DNA of 21,008 nt, taken from positions 1-21,008 of the forward strand of contig CACZPB010000136.1 in assembly GCA_902782905.1 (NCBI GenBank). The letters are read 5' to 3'. The notes beneath the pieces were generated by a model that was not told the DNA's origin, searched no databases, and saw only the letters and a list, made by a program, of their open reading frames with translations. The stretch comes from an uncultured bacterium (GTDB lineage: Bacteria; Cyanobacteriota; Vampirovibrionia; Gastranaerophilales; Gastranaerophilaceae). Shown here piece by piece: positions 15,065 through 21,008 of the stretch (within the stretch, counting starts at the first letter, position 1; every line of letters begins with the position of its first letter). A program made the position numbers and the translations under genes.

Positions 15065-15100
15065 TCCCTCGCCCGACGGGAGAGGGAAGGGGTGAGGGGG
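15065..15100 (-). repeat. GC-rich palindromic repeat, copy B (inverted)
   Basis: Read on the minus strand this is CCCCCTCACCCC, TT, CCCTCTCCC, a short loop and GGGCGAGGGA, the same layout as copy A. On the plus strand its last bases, GTGAGGGGG, end 5 bp before the TTG start of the TonB-like gene and supply its ribosome-binding sequence. Confidence 0.82.
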
Positions 15101-15105
15101 CTGTA

Positions 15106-15915
15106 TTGAAGCTTATTTTACAAATACTTCTAATATTTTTGATAATTTCAACTGTCAGCATTTGCCTGACTAAGCCTGACATGCACAAAGCTGTTATTGT
15201 GTATGATTCTGCTTATACCATTGAGCCGGAAACAAAGGTAAAGGTTGAGGAGCAGAAAATTCCTCTCATGGAAAAAACAATTGAGCCTAAAAAAGTGACT
15301 ACTGTTGTTCAAAATGATGCCATTCAAACTCAAAAAACAACAAAAGTTGTGTCAAAAGCTCTGACAGTACAGAATAAAACATCGAATACGGGTACAAAAG
15401 TTCGGACAAAAACTGTTTCAGCGCCGATTCAAACTCAAACAAAAAAAGTTGAGGTGAACAGGGCGGAAAAACAAGTAGTTAAGACGGTACTCCCTTCACC
15501 CCCGACTCCTAGCCCACAAGTGGCGAAGGGAGAGTTAAAACAGACAAAAGTTTTGACCCAACAAGAAGAAACGATTGCTTGGAATATATGGCGTTCAAAC
15601 CTTCAAAATAAGATTATGCAGGACACAAAACTTCCTATGATGCCGGCAGGTATTGTGTTCAAATTTTCTTTCTCAGTTGATAAATACGGAAAAGTTTCCA
15701 ACGTCCAAACTTGGTCTGAGACACCATCTTATACCCCTTATGCGATACAGTATATAGCTCCAGTGATAAGAAGCTACCAAGGGCGGGCAATTCTGAACTT
15801 TCCTATGGGAACTCAGAGAACATCAACGAATGTAACCGGCGGATGGCGAATTTCTGTTAATGAGAAGTTCAGCACACCGCAGGATTACAATGATGTTGAG
15901 AAGGTTGTCAGGTAG
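15106..15915 (+). CDS. TonB-like protein with repeat-encoded insert, TTG start
   Basis: A 269-residue protein. It has a short N-terminal membrane helix (about 2-21), the motif CLTKPDMHK (20-28) and a long Lys/Thr/Gln/Val-rich linker (35-150), typical of TonB/TolA proteins that cross the periplasm. A C-terminal domain (about 152-256) follows the TonB fold layout: AWNIWRSNLQNKI, then GIVFKFSFSVDKYGKVSNVQ, VIRSYQGRAILNFPMGTQR and GGWRISV. The start must be TTG at 15106, because no upstream start exists in frame and the next ATG would remove the membrane helix. GAGG in repeat B lies 8 bp upstream. Residues 129-143 (LPSPPTPSPQVAKGE) are encoded by a translated copy of the palindromic repeat. No ExbB/ExbD pair is evident, so the energy source is uncertain; it may be a structural linker. 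Confidence 0.8.
   Translation: MKLILQILLIFLIISTVSICLTKPDMHKAVIVYDSAYTIEPETKVKVEEQKIPLMEKTIEPKKVTTVVQNDAIQTQKTTKVVSKALTVQNKTSNTGTKVRTKTVSAPIQTQTKKVEVNRAEKQVVKTVLPSPPTPSPQVAKGELKQTKVLTQQEETIAWNIWRSNLQNKIMQDTKLPMMPAGIVFKFSFSVDKYGKVSNVQTWSETPSYTPYAIQYIAPVIRSYQGRAILNFPMGTQRTSTNVTGGWRISVNEKFSTPQDYNDVEKVVR
15490..15532 (+). repeat. GC-rich palindromic repeat, copy C, inside a reading frame
   Basis: Aligned without gaps to copy A, about four fifths of positions agree: CCCTTCACCCCC for CCCCTCACCCCC, then CCCACAAG, TGGCGAAGGGAG for GGGCGAGGGGAG. It is in the same orientation as copy A and lies within the linker of the TonB-like gene. It keeps the frame open and adds Leu-Pro-Ser-Pro-Pro-Thr-Pro-Ser-Pro and a few more residues. 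Confidence 0.8.
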
Positions 15916-15939
15916 AGAATCGGAAAAACTGCCCTTATC

Positions 15940-15954
15940 TGGGGGTGAGGGTTA
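15940..15954 (-). repeat. GC-rich repeat, copy D (partial, inverted)
   Basis: On the minus strand TAACCCTCACCCCCA matches the leading end of copy A (TAACCCCTCACCCCCA) with one C missing. The hairpin half is replaced by unrelated sequence (CTGCCCTTATC on the left), so it is a remnant. It sits 24 bp after the stop of the TonB-like gene. Confidence 0.65.
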
Positions 15955-15973
15955 ATCTAAACAACAAAGAAAA

Positions 15974-16011
15974 CCGGAGAGGCTTTGCCTGTCTCCGGAA
16001 TGTCTGTTTTT
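15974..16011 (+). terminator. Probable terminator of the envelope operon
   Basis: CCGGAGA (15974-15980) pairs with TCTCCGG (15992-15998), and an inner GGC/GCC extends the stem. A run of five T ends at 16011. The T-run begins eight bases after the stem, so this is weaker than the other terminators in the window. Confidence 0.6.
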
Positions 16012-16052
16012 GTAATTCCAACCTTACATCTTATTTACAATTTTTATTTATC

Positions 16053-16066
16053 GGGCAAATTTGCCC
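16053..16066. terminator. GGGCAAATTTGCCC palindrome, possible terminator of the minus-strand gene
   Basis: A perfect 14-bp palindrome 7 bp downstream of the stop of the Gly/Phe-rich protein gene. On the minus strand it is followed by GATAAATAAAAA, not by a clean T-run, so termination is uncertain. Confidence 0.35.
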
Positions 16067-16073
16067 AAAACAA

Positions 16074-18131
16074 TTACTTTTTGCTTTCTGCCTTTTCTTT
16101 CGCTTTAATTAATCTTGCCAAGTAAAGGTCAACTGTTTCAGAATTTGCTCTTAGTTCTTCGTCACCTTTTTGCTTTAAAGCATTCAGTTTTTCATAATAG
16201 TTACTATTTGAAACATCACTGTCGCTTTCGCACCAATCAAGGACATATTGTACAATTTTGCCAATAACTTCAGCTTTTATTGTCTTATCTTTGAAAGCAG
16301 AGCGGAAAATTGACCAATCTCCTTCATTGTCAATTTGGTCGCAAAGCCCGCCCCTACCGTCAGCAGAACCGGAACCATCTTTTTCGATATATCGTTGTAA
16401 GAAGTAATAAATATTATCTTTGTTTAGATCGTCATCAATTATATCAATAACATCCATGCCTTCACTTACGCTTGTGTCTCCAACCAATTTGTCGCGAACT
16501 TTATCTGCAAGATTTATTGCTTCTGTCTTTATAGCATTTTGGGAACTATTTTTCCCCTTTTTGCTTACTTTCCTTTGTTTGCCTAAATCGTTGCCGGTTT
16601 TTGCTGGCAAGCTTGATTCATCAAATGCTGATACATCAGAATCTGTCAGATTTGAAATATGTTTGCCGGAACCATCACATAAATATCCGTTGTTACTAAC
16701 TTGTCCGTTTACTTTTACCAGTTCGTTGTTTCTTATGATAAAGTATTGATATTTACCTGATGAATCTTTTTCTTTTGAACAATATACTGCAACACCTTTT
16801 GCTTTTTGTGTCATATTGTCGCGTTTTACCAATTTGCCATTGCGAACTAATTCATTAACTTTTTCTTCTGCTGTTTGTTCAACCGTAGGTGTTTTATCGT
16901 CTTCACCATCTTTTAATGCAACATCAGGTACGCTTATATTTTCATTTTTCAAATCTTCCTGAGTCGCTTTTAATATTGCACCATCAGGAATAACGTCTGA
17001 TTTCATATCATTCATGAAACCGTAGTGTTCTTGAATATATTTGTCAGCTGCCTGAGCATTCAAGACTCTAACTTCTGCATACAATGAATTGCACTTGTCT
17101 GCAATAGCTTCTACGTTAGCTTTTGTAAAGCTTCCGCTCATCTTCTCTAGTGCGTCTTTAAGAGCTTTTGTTTTTGTTTTAACCGAGCTATAGTCAGAAT
17201 ATTTTTCTGCTTCATCTATCAGAGCTTCCGCAAATGCTTCTGCGGATTCTTTCCAAATGGTTTTTTCAGAAGCAGCTGAAGGTATTTTAGCTGCAATTAC
17301 TCTGAACAGATTGTTCGTTTTTCTATCATTCCAAGCACTCATGAACGGCATTATTTTTGTACTGTCACTTTTAATCATTCCGGCTACTTTGCCGAGTTCG
17401 TCACTTTTGCCGGTTTGTAAATCGTCAGCAAGAGTGGATGCTAATTTTTTCCAATCAGTACTCTTTTCTCCATCTGATTTTAATTTTGTGTAACCTGATT
17501 GCTCAAGAAGTTTTGATACTTCTTCATCACCAAGTATTGCTTCATTTAATTTGTTTTTATCAATACTTTCAAAGACTTCTTTGAGAGCTTCTAATTTTTC
17601 TTTATCAGTTTCTTTCTTCAAAGCTTCATTGTATGCACTTGAAATATCTTCTGTCCAAGCATCTGTGCCTTTTAATTTGTCTATTGCTTTATCTACAGCT
17701 TTTAATTGTTTTTGCTCAACTGTATCTTTTGAACCGGTGTTATTTGAACCGTTTGAGCCATTGTTGTTTGTTTTATTTCCAAAAATATTGCCCCAGAAGT
17801 TGCCAAAGTCAAAGTTTCCGAAGAAACCACCGCCATTATTGGAGCCTACTCCGCCGAAATTGCCAAAGCCGCCAAAGCCCATTCCGCCGCCGAATTTTTG
17901 ATTGAATTGCATCATTGTAAATCTTGGGTCCAGTAAATAATTCATGCCGGACATACTCCAAGGAATTTCAGAAAAAATAGAGCCGCTTGCCGTTGGAAGC
18001 TGTGTGAGCATATTCATTGTTTGTGCTTTCATCATACTCGCATTCCACATCAAGTTCAAACCGTCATCATAACGTGAACATAATTGCGCTGCGATAGGGT
18101 TAAATCTAAATCCGGGTATGTTACCGCACAT
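16074..18131 (-). CDS. Large protein with Gly/Phe-rich segment, unknown function
   Basis: A 685-residue protein starting at the ATG at 18129-18131 (MCGNIPGFRFNPIAAQ), with GAGGA eight bases upstream. The frame runs 17 codons further to 18182, but that stretch overlaps the promoter boxes. Residues 25-75 are Met-rich. Residues 80-119 are a Gly/Phe/Asn low-complexity segment with repeated GFG/NFG/GFF units, then an Asn/Gly/Ser linker (120-134). From 135 to the end it is charged and mostly helical, with one beta-like insert (VAVYCSKEKDSSGKYQYFII, then NNELVKVNGQV). There is no signal peptide or membrane helix. I do not recognise the family. The FG-type segment suggests a flexible or self-associating region. 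It is monocistronic and divergent from efp. Confidence 0.75.
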   Translation of the reverse strand: MCGNIPGFRFNPIAAQLCSRYDDGLNLMWNASMMKAQTMNMLTQLPTASGSIFSEIPWSMSGMNYLLDPRFTMMQFNQKFGGGMGFGGFGNFGGVGSNNGGGFFGNFDFGNFWGNIFGNKTNNNGSNGSNNTGSKDTVEQKQLKAVDKAIDKLKGTDAWTEDISSAYNEALKKETDKEKLEALKEVFESIDKNKLNEAILGDEEVSKLLEQSGYTKLKSDGEKSTDWKKLASTLADDLQTGKSDELGKVAGMIKSDSTKIMPFMSAWNDRKTNNLFRVIAAKIPSAASEKTIWKESAEAFAEALIDEAEKYSDYSSVKTKTKALKDALEKMSGSFTKANVEAIADKCNSLYAEVRVLNAQAADKYIQEHYGFMNDMKSDVIPDGAILKATQEDLKNENISVPDVALKDGEDDKTPTVEQTAEEKVNELVRNGKLVKRDNMTQKAKGVAVYCSKEKDSSGKYQYFIIRNNELVKVNGQVSNNGYLCDGSGKHISNLTDSDVSAFDESSLPAKTGNDLGKQRKVSKKGKNSSQNAIKTEAINLADKVRDKLVGDTSVSEGMDVIDIIDDDLNKDNIYYFLQRYIEKDGSGSADGRGGLCDQIDNEGDWSIFRSAFKDKTIKAEVIGKIVQYVLDWCESDSDVSNSNYYEKLNALKQKGDEELRANSETVDLYLARLIKAKEKAESKK

Positions 18132-18159
18132 TTTTGTATCCTCTATTTTTTTCCTCGTA

Positions 18160-18187
18160 CATATATAAAGTTCTGAAACCATGTAAA
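18160..18187 (-). promoter_or_regulatory. Promoter of the Gly/Phe-rich protein gene
   Basis: On the minus strand, TTTACA (18182-18187) and TATATG (18160-18165) have a 16-bp spacer, about 28 bp before the ATG at 18131. Its position is a reason to reject the longer reading frame that starts at 18182. Confidence 0.55.
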
Positions 18188-18255
18188 ATTGCCTTTTTCA
18201 GACCAATTGCTTAACAAAACTTAACAAAACAAAGGGGAAGGTAAGTGGGAAATAA

Positions 18256-18284
18256 TTGCCTAATAAGCATGTTTATGTTAACAT
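18256..18284 (+). promoter_or_regulatory. Promoter of efp
   Basis: TTGCCT (18256-18261), a 17-bp spacer and TAACAT (18279-18284), with TG at 18276-18277 giving an extended -10. Upstream at 18211-18230 is an exact 10-bp tandem repeat (TTAACAAAAC twice), whose role is unknown. AAGGAG at 18312-18317 is the ribosome site of efp. Confidence 0.55.
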
Positions 18285-18322
18285 CAAGAAAAAAGTAATA
18301 GAATTGAAACCAAGGAGTTTTT

Positions 18323-18880
18323 ATGATTTCAGTAAACGATTTAAAGAATGGCTTAACACTAGAATTGGACAACGGTCTTTGGACTGTTGTAGAGTTTTTA
18401 CACGTAAAACCGGGTAAAGGTGCAGCGTTTGTCAGAACAAAACTTAAAAACGTTGAATCCGGTAACGTAGTTGAAAAAACATTCAGAGCCGGTGAAAAAG
18501 TTGCGAAAGCTATGCTTGACAGACGTGAAATGCAATATCTTTACAAAGAAGGTAAAGATTACGTTATGATGGATAATGAAACTTATGAACAACTCCAAAT
18601 ATCAGAAGATCAAGTCGGTGACAGCAAAAAATACTTAAAAGAAAATATGATTGTACAAGTGCTTAAACACGATACAAGAATTATTGGTGTAGATATTCCT
18701 GCTCACGTTGAGTTGGAAGTTGTTGATACACCTCCGGCTGAAAAGGGCAACACTGCTCAAGGCGGTTCAAAACCGGCAACTCTTGAAACAGGTGCTGTTG
18801 TTCAAGTTCCGTTCTTTGTACAAAATGGCGATATGATAAGAGTTGATACAAGAACAAATGAATATTTAGACAGATGTTAG
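18323..18880 (+). CDS. efp: Translation elongation factor P
   Basis: A 185-residue protein of normal family length with the three-domain EF-P layout. The N-terminal domain holds the loop VKPGKGAAFVRTKLKN. Lys32 of PGKG is at the position that in many bacteria is modified (lysylated or otherwise) and reaches the ribosomal peptidyl-transferase centre. The end carries GGSKPATLETGAVVQVPFFV, then IRVDTRTNEYLDRC, both conserved in the family. EF-P binds between the P and E sites and relieves stalling at consecutive prolines. It may matter here for Pro-rich products such as the TonB-like protein. No modification enzyme (EpmA, YmfI or EarP) is in the window. The neighbouring accB and accC follow the cyanobacterial arrangement. 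Confidence 0.98.
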   Translation: MISVNDLKNGLTLELDNGLWTVVEFLHVKPGKGAAFVRTKLKNVESGNVVEKTFRAGEKVAKAMLDRREMQYLYKEGKDYVMMDNETYEQLQISEDQVGDSKKYLKENMIVQVLKHDTRIIGVDIPAHVELEVVDTPPAEKGNTAQGGSKPATLETGAVVQVPFFVQNGDMIRVDTRTNEYLDRC

Positions 18881-18903
18881 TTTAGGTGAGTGAATAATCG
18901 GTT

Positions 18904-18925
18904 TATGAAGTGAAAATACTTCATA
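18904..18925 (+). other. Hairpin between efp and accB
   Basis: TATGAAGT (18904-18911) and ACTTCATA (18918-18925) form a perfect 8-bp stem with a 6-base loop. No T-run follows, so it probably is not a terminator. It could partially separate efp from accB expression or stabilise the mRNA. Confidence 0.4.
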
Positions 18926-18955
18926 GCTCTGTCACTTTTCCAAAAGGAGATAATA

Positions 18956-19420
18956 ATGGATTTTAAATCAGAATATATAGAAAAACTGGCAAAAATAATA
19001 TCAGACAACGGCTTGACGGAAATTTCTCTTGAAGACGGCGAGCAAGCTATAACAATCAGAAAGGATTTGCCCGAAGTTGTAGTCGGTGCGGCAGCAGCTC
19101 CGGTTGCAGCAGCTCCTGCTGTTCAGCAAGCATCAGCTCCTGCTTCCGGTCAATCAAAAGAAGCTCCAAAGGCTGAAGCACAAGAAGGTAGAGCAATTAC
19201 CTCTCCAATGGTGGGAACTTTCTATTCGGCATCATCACCTGATGCAGCTCCGTTTGTAGAAATCGGTTCTGAAGTTAAAGTCGGCGACGTTGTTTGTATT
19301 ATAGAAGCAATGAAATTGATGAATGAAATAAAGGCTGAAGAAGCAGGAAAAGTTACAAAAATTTGTGTTAAAAACGGCGACCCTGTTGAATTCGGTCAAG
19401 TTCTTATGTATGTAGAGTAA
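18956..19420 (+). CDS. accB: Biotin carboxyl carrier protein of acetyl-CoA carboxylase
   Basis: A 154-residue protein, typical for BCCP. Residues 1-42 are the N-terminal part (MDFKSEYIEKLAKIISDNG, then ISLEDGEQAITIRK). An Ala/Pro-rich mobile linker spans about 43-77. The biotinyl domain (about 78-154) starts ITSPMVGTFYSASSPDAAPF and contains EAMKLMNE with Lys120, the residue that receives biotin from BirA. It carries CO2 from biotin carboxylase (AccC) to the transferase (AccA/AccD) in the first step of fatty-acid synthesis, in the cytosol. The ribosome site AAAAGGAG is strong. It lies 75 bp after efp and 110 bp before accC. Confidence 0.98.
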   Translation: MDFKSEYIEKLAKIISDNGLTEISLEDGEQAITIRKDLPEVVVGAAAAPVAAAPAVQQASAPASGQSKEAPKAEAQEGRAITSPMVGTFYSASSPDAAPFVEIGSEVKVGDVVCIIEAMKLMNEIKAEEAGKVTKICVKNGDPVEFGQVLMYVE

Positions 19421-19428
19421 ATTGAAAG

Positions 19429-19476
19429 TTGAAAATGGAAAATGGAAAGTTATAAAAAATAATTTTCCATTTTCAA
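19429..19476. repeat. Inverted repeat between accB and accC
   Basis: TTGAAAATGGAAAAT (19429-19443) and ATTTTCCATTTTCAA (19462-19476) are perfect 15-bp arms around an 18-bp spacer. TTAATTAATAATTGATAATTAA-type sequence follows near 19496-19517. Both look like AT-rich dispersed intergenic repeats. A short T-run (19477-19480) follows, so partial termination is possible. Confidence 0.75.
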
Positions 19477-19530
19477 TTTTATATTTTCAGCTATTTTAAT
19501 TAATAATTGATAATTAAGGGATAGTATAAA

Positions 19531-20883
19531 ATGTTTAAACGAGTATTAATAGCAAATAGGGGAGAGATTGCAGTAAGAGTTATAAGAGCATGTCGGGAGT
19601 TGGGAATCCCTACGGTTGCGATATACTCTCAGGCAGATGCGGAATCTTTGCACGTTAGGCTGGCAACAGATGCGATTTGTATAGGGCCGGCACCGAGCAT
19701 AGACAGTTATCTCAGTATTCCTGCAATTATTTCAACCGCGCTTACTATGGGATGTGATGCTATTCACCCCGGATACGGTTTTTTGTCTGAAAGAGCCGAG
19801 TTTGCAGAAATTTGTGATATGCACGGTATTAAATTTATAGGCCCTTCATCAGAATCTATGCGCAAAATGGGCGACAAAGCTACTGCCAGAAAAACAATGA
19901 TTGAACATAACGTTCCGGTAACTCCGGGGATGGGTATTGTAAAATCGGTTGACGAAGTCAGAGAATTTGCACACAAAGTCGGGTATCCAATCATACTAAA
20001 GGCTACCGCAGGCGGCGGCGGAAAAGGTATGAGAGTTGTGAGAAGCGATGATGAATTGGAAGCAAACCTTAACTTGTGCCGCCAAGAGGCAGGCAATTTC
20101 TTTGGTAATCCTGACGTTTATGCAGAAAAATTCCTTGAAAATCCGAGACATATCGAAGTTCAAATATTGGGTGACTCATTCGGTAATGTTATTCATTTGG
20201 GCGAAAGAGATTGCTCTATCCAAAGACGTCACCAAAAACTCTTAGAAGAAGCTCCTTCTCCTGCAATTGATGAAGAAACCCGTAAAGAAATGGGTGCAGC
20301 GGCTGTAAGAGCGGCAAAAGCTATTAACTATGAAGGTGCGGGAACTTGTGAATTCCTGCTCGACCATGACGGAAAATGGTACTTTATGGAAATGAATACA
20401 CGTATTCAGGTAGAACACTGTGTTACGGAAATGATTTCTCAAATAGATATAGTAAGAGAACAAATCCTCGTTGCATCAGGAGAAAAACTAGGTTATACGC
20501 AGGATGATGTCCGTTTAAGAGGTCATGCAATCGAGTGCCGTATAAATGCGGAAGACCCTGAACACGATTTTATGCCTTGCCCAGGAAAAATTGACGGCTA
20601 TTTTGCCCCAGGTGGATTTGGCATAAGAGTTGATTCTCACGTTTATCCGGGATATTCTATTCCGCCTTATTATGATTCAATGATTGGTAAACTTATCTGC
20701 TGGGGTGAAAACAGAAAACAAGCAAGAAGAAGAATGTACCAAGCCCTCAAAGAATACGTTGTAACAGGAGTTAAGACAACAATTCCTTTCCACCAAGAAC
20801 TTATTGAGGACGAAGTTTTTAAAAGCGGTAAATTTAATACCGGATTTATTGAAGATTATTATAAGAGAAAAAACTTGCAGTAG
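19531..20883 (+). CDS. accC: Acetyl-CoA carboxylase, biotin carboxylase subunit
   Basis: A 450-residue protein of normal family length. The N-terminal domain begins FKRVLIANRGEIAVRVIRAC. The ATP-grasp domain has the Gly-rich loop TAGGGGKGM (159-167) preceded by Lys157, then RHIEVQILGD and RDCSIQRRHQKLLEEAPSP. Catalytic residues MEMNTRIQVEH (Glu287, Asn289, Arg291) correspond to Glu288, Asn290 and Arg292 of the E. coli enzyme. The C-terminal domain has RLRGHAIECRINAEDP and YDSMIGKLI. It carboxylates biotin on AccB using bicarbonate and ATP. AAGGGA is the ribosome site. It is probably co-transcribed with accB. Confidence 0.98.
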   Translation: MFKRVLIANRGEIAVRVIRACRELGIPTVAIYSQADAESLHVRLATDAICIGPAPSIDSYLSIPAIISTALTMGCDAIHPGYGFLSERAEFAEICDMHGIKFIGPSSESMRKMGDKATARKTMIEHNVPVTPGMGIVKSVDEVREFAHKVGYPIILKATAGGGGKGMRVVRSDDELEANLNLCRQEAGNFFGNPDVYAEKFLENPRHIEVQILGDSFGNVIHLGERDCSIQRRHQKLLEEAPSPAIDEETRKEMGAAAVRAAKAINYEGAGTCEFLLDHDGKWYFMEMNTRIQVEHCVTEMISQIDIVREQILVASGEKLGYTQDDVRLRGHAIECRINAEDPEHDFMPCPGKIDGYFAPGGFGIRVDSHVYPGYSIPPYYDSMIGKLICWGENRKQARRRMYQALKEYVVTGVKTTIPFHQELIEDEVFKSGKFNTGFIEDYYKRKNLQ

Positions 20884-20910
20884 ATTGTTCCTTTTCTGAA
20901 GAAAAGCGGA

Positions 20911-20993
20911 TTGTCGGCAAAGTGCGGAGGTCTTTTGCCGAAGGTGCGAATAGCACAGAAGGCAAAAACCGAAGACACGTTTAATGCCGACAA
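20911..20993. repeat. Long nested inverted repeat downstream of accC
   Basis: Three nested pairs of arms share one centre region: TTGTCGGCA (20911-20919) with TGCCGACAA (20985-20993), TTTTGCC (20933-20939) with GGCAAAA (20961-20967), and GTGC (20944-20947) with GCAC (20953-20956). It would fold into an interrupted hairpin of about 83 nt. A small CTTTTC/GAAAAG hairpin (20891-20906) lies before it. The window ends 15 bp later. Confidence 0.6.
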
Positions 20994-21008
20994 CCAAGAA
21001 GAAAAGAA

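Noticed and set aside
11335..15170. Cys before the DMHK motif read as a lipobox
   Set aside because: The preceding residues (IWVC, VSIC, FVAC) do not fit the L-[AST]-[GA]-C pattern well, and the helices look like anchors and not cleaved signals.
12662..15954. GC-rich repeats as a CRISPR array or as terminators
   Set aside because: The copies are irregularly spaced with genes in between, occur in both orientations, and lack T-runs and uniform spacers.
17551..17905. Two plus-strand reading frames, one very Pro/Leu-rich, opposite the Gly/Phe-rich protein
   Set aside because: They are antisense shadows of the Gly/Phe/Asn-rich and charged codons of the minus-strand gene and have no ribosome site or family-like features.
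18211..18230. Tandem TTAACAAAAC repeat as a regulator operator
   Set aside because: Two copies of an AT-rich 10-mer in AT-rich DNA are too little to support an operator; noted only with the efp promoter.
20677..20997. Minus-strand frame overlapping the end of accC and the inverted repeat
   Set aside because: Most of it is antisense to accC; the remaining codons read through the inverted repeat and give no recognisable protein.

Overview
The window is AT-rich DNA (GC-rich islands are rare and mostly repeats) with compact, mostly operonic bacterial genes. I read it as chromosomal DNA of a non-photosynthetic relative of cyanobacteria, most likely a gut Melainabacteria/Vampirovibrionia (Gastranaerophilales-type) genome. 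The grounds are the efp-accB-accC order, the low GC, a TonB-like and lipoprotein-bearing (Gram-negative-type) envelope, and several cytosolic proteins with a short Phe-Lys/Arg-Gly-type motif near the N-terminus that I associate with that group. This assignment is an inference; there is no rRNA gene in the window.

Layout. 1-1162 (minus): N-terminal half of the glycyl-tRNA synthetase beta chain. 1278-2662 (plus): a three-gene regulatory unit with a zinc-binding anti-sigma factor, an ECF sigma factor and a secreted Spy/CpxP-like protein, closed by a strong terminator. 2735-6022 (minus): a HEAT-repeat protein, an orphan sugar-type solute-binding lipoprotein with a small secreted partner, and a small tail-anchored protein. 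6145-11258 (plus): a large SF1 helicase with a C-terminal Vsr/MTES_1575-like nuclease, flanked by two different putative zinc metallopeptidases (HEWFH and HETHH). 11335-15915 (plus): five genes that look like one envelope machine: a two-TM protein, a secreted protein with a VirB10/TrbI-like domain, a membrane-anchored von Willebrand A protein with an intact MIDAS, a polytopic membrane protein and a TonB-like protein. 16074-18131 (minus): a large protein with a Gly/Phe-rich segment. 18323-20883 (plus): efp, accB and accC, housekeeping genes for translation and fatty-acid synthesis.

The most interesting region is 11335-15915. Three of its five proteins carry the same short motif, Asp-Met/Phe-His-Lys, just after a membrane segment, which suggests that they work together although their domains are unrelated. 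The same operon is studded with copies of a GC-rich palindromic repeat (about 42 bp). One copy lies inside the reading frame of the TonB-like gene and is translated, and another supplies that gene's ribosome binding site ahead of a TTG start. A promoter-like sequence of the ECF type precedes both the sigma/anti-sigma unit and this envelope operon, raising the possibility that the sigma factor at 1628-2134 controls it.

I see no tRNA, rRNA, CRISPR array, insertion sequence or prophage in the window.
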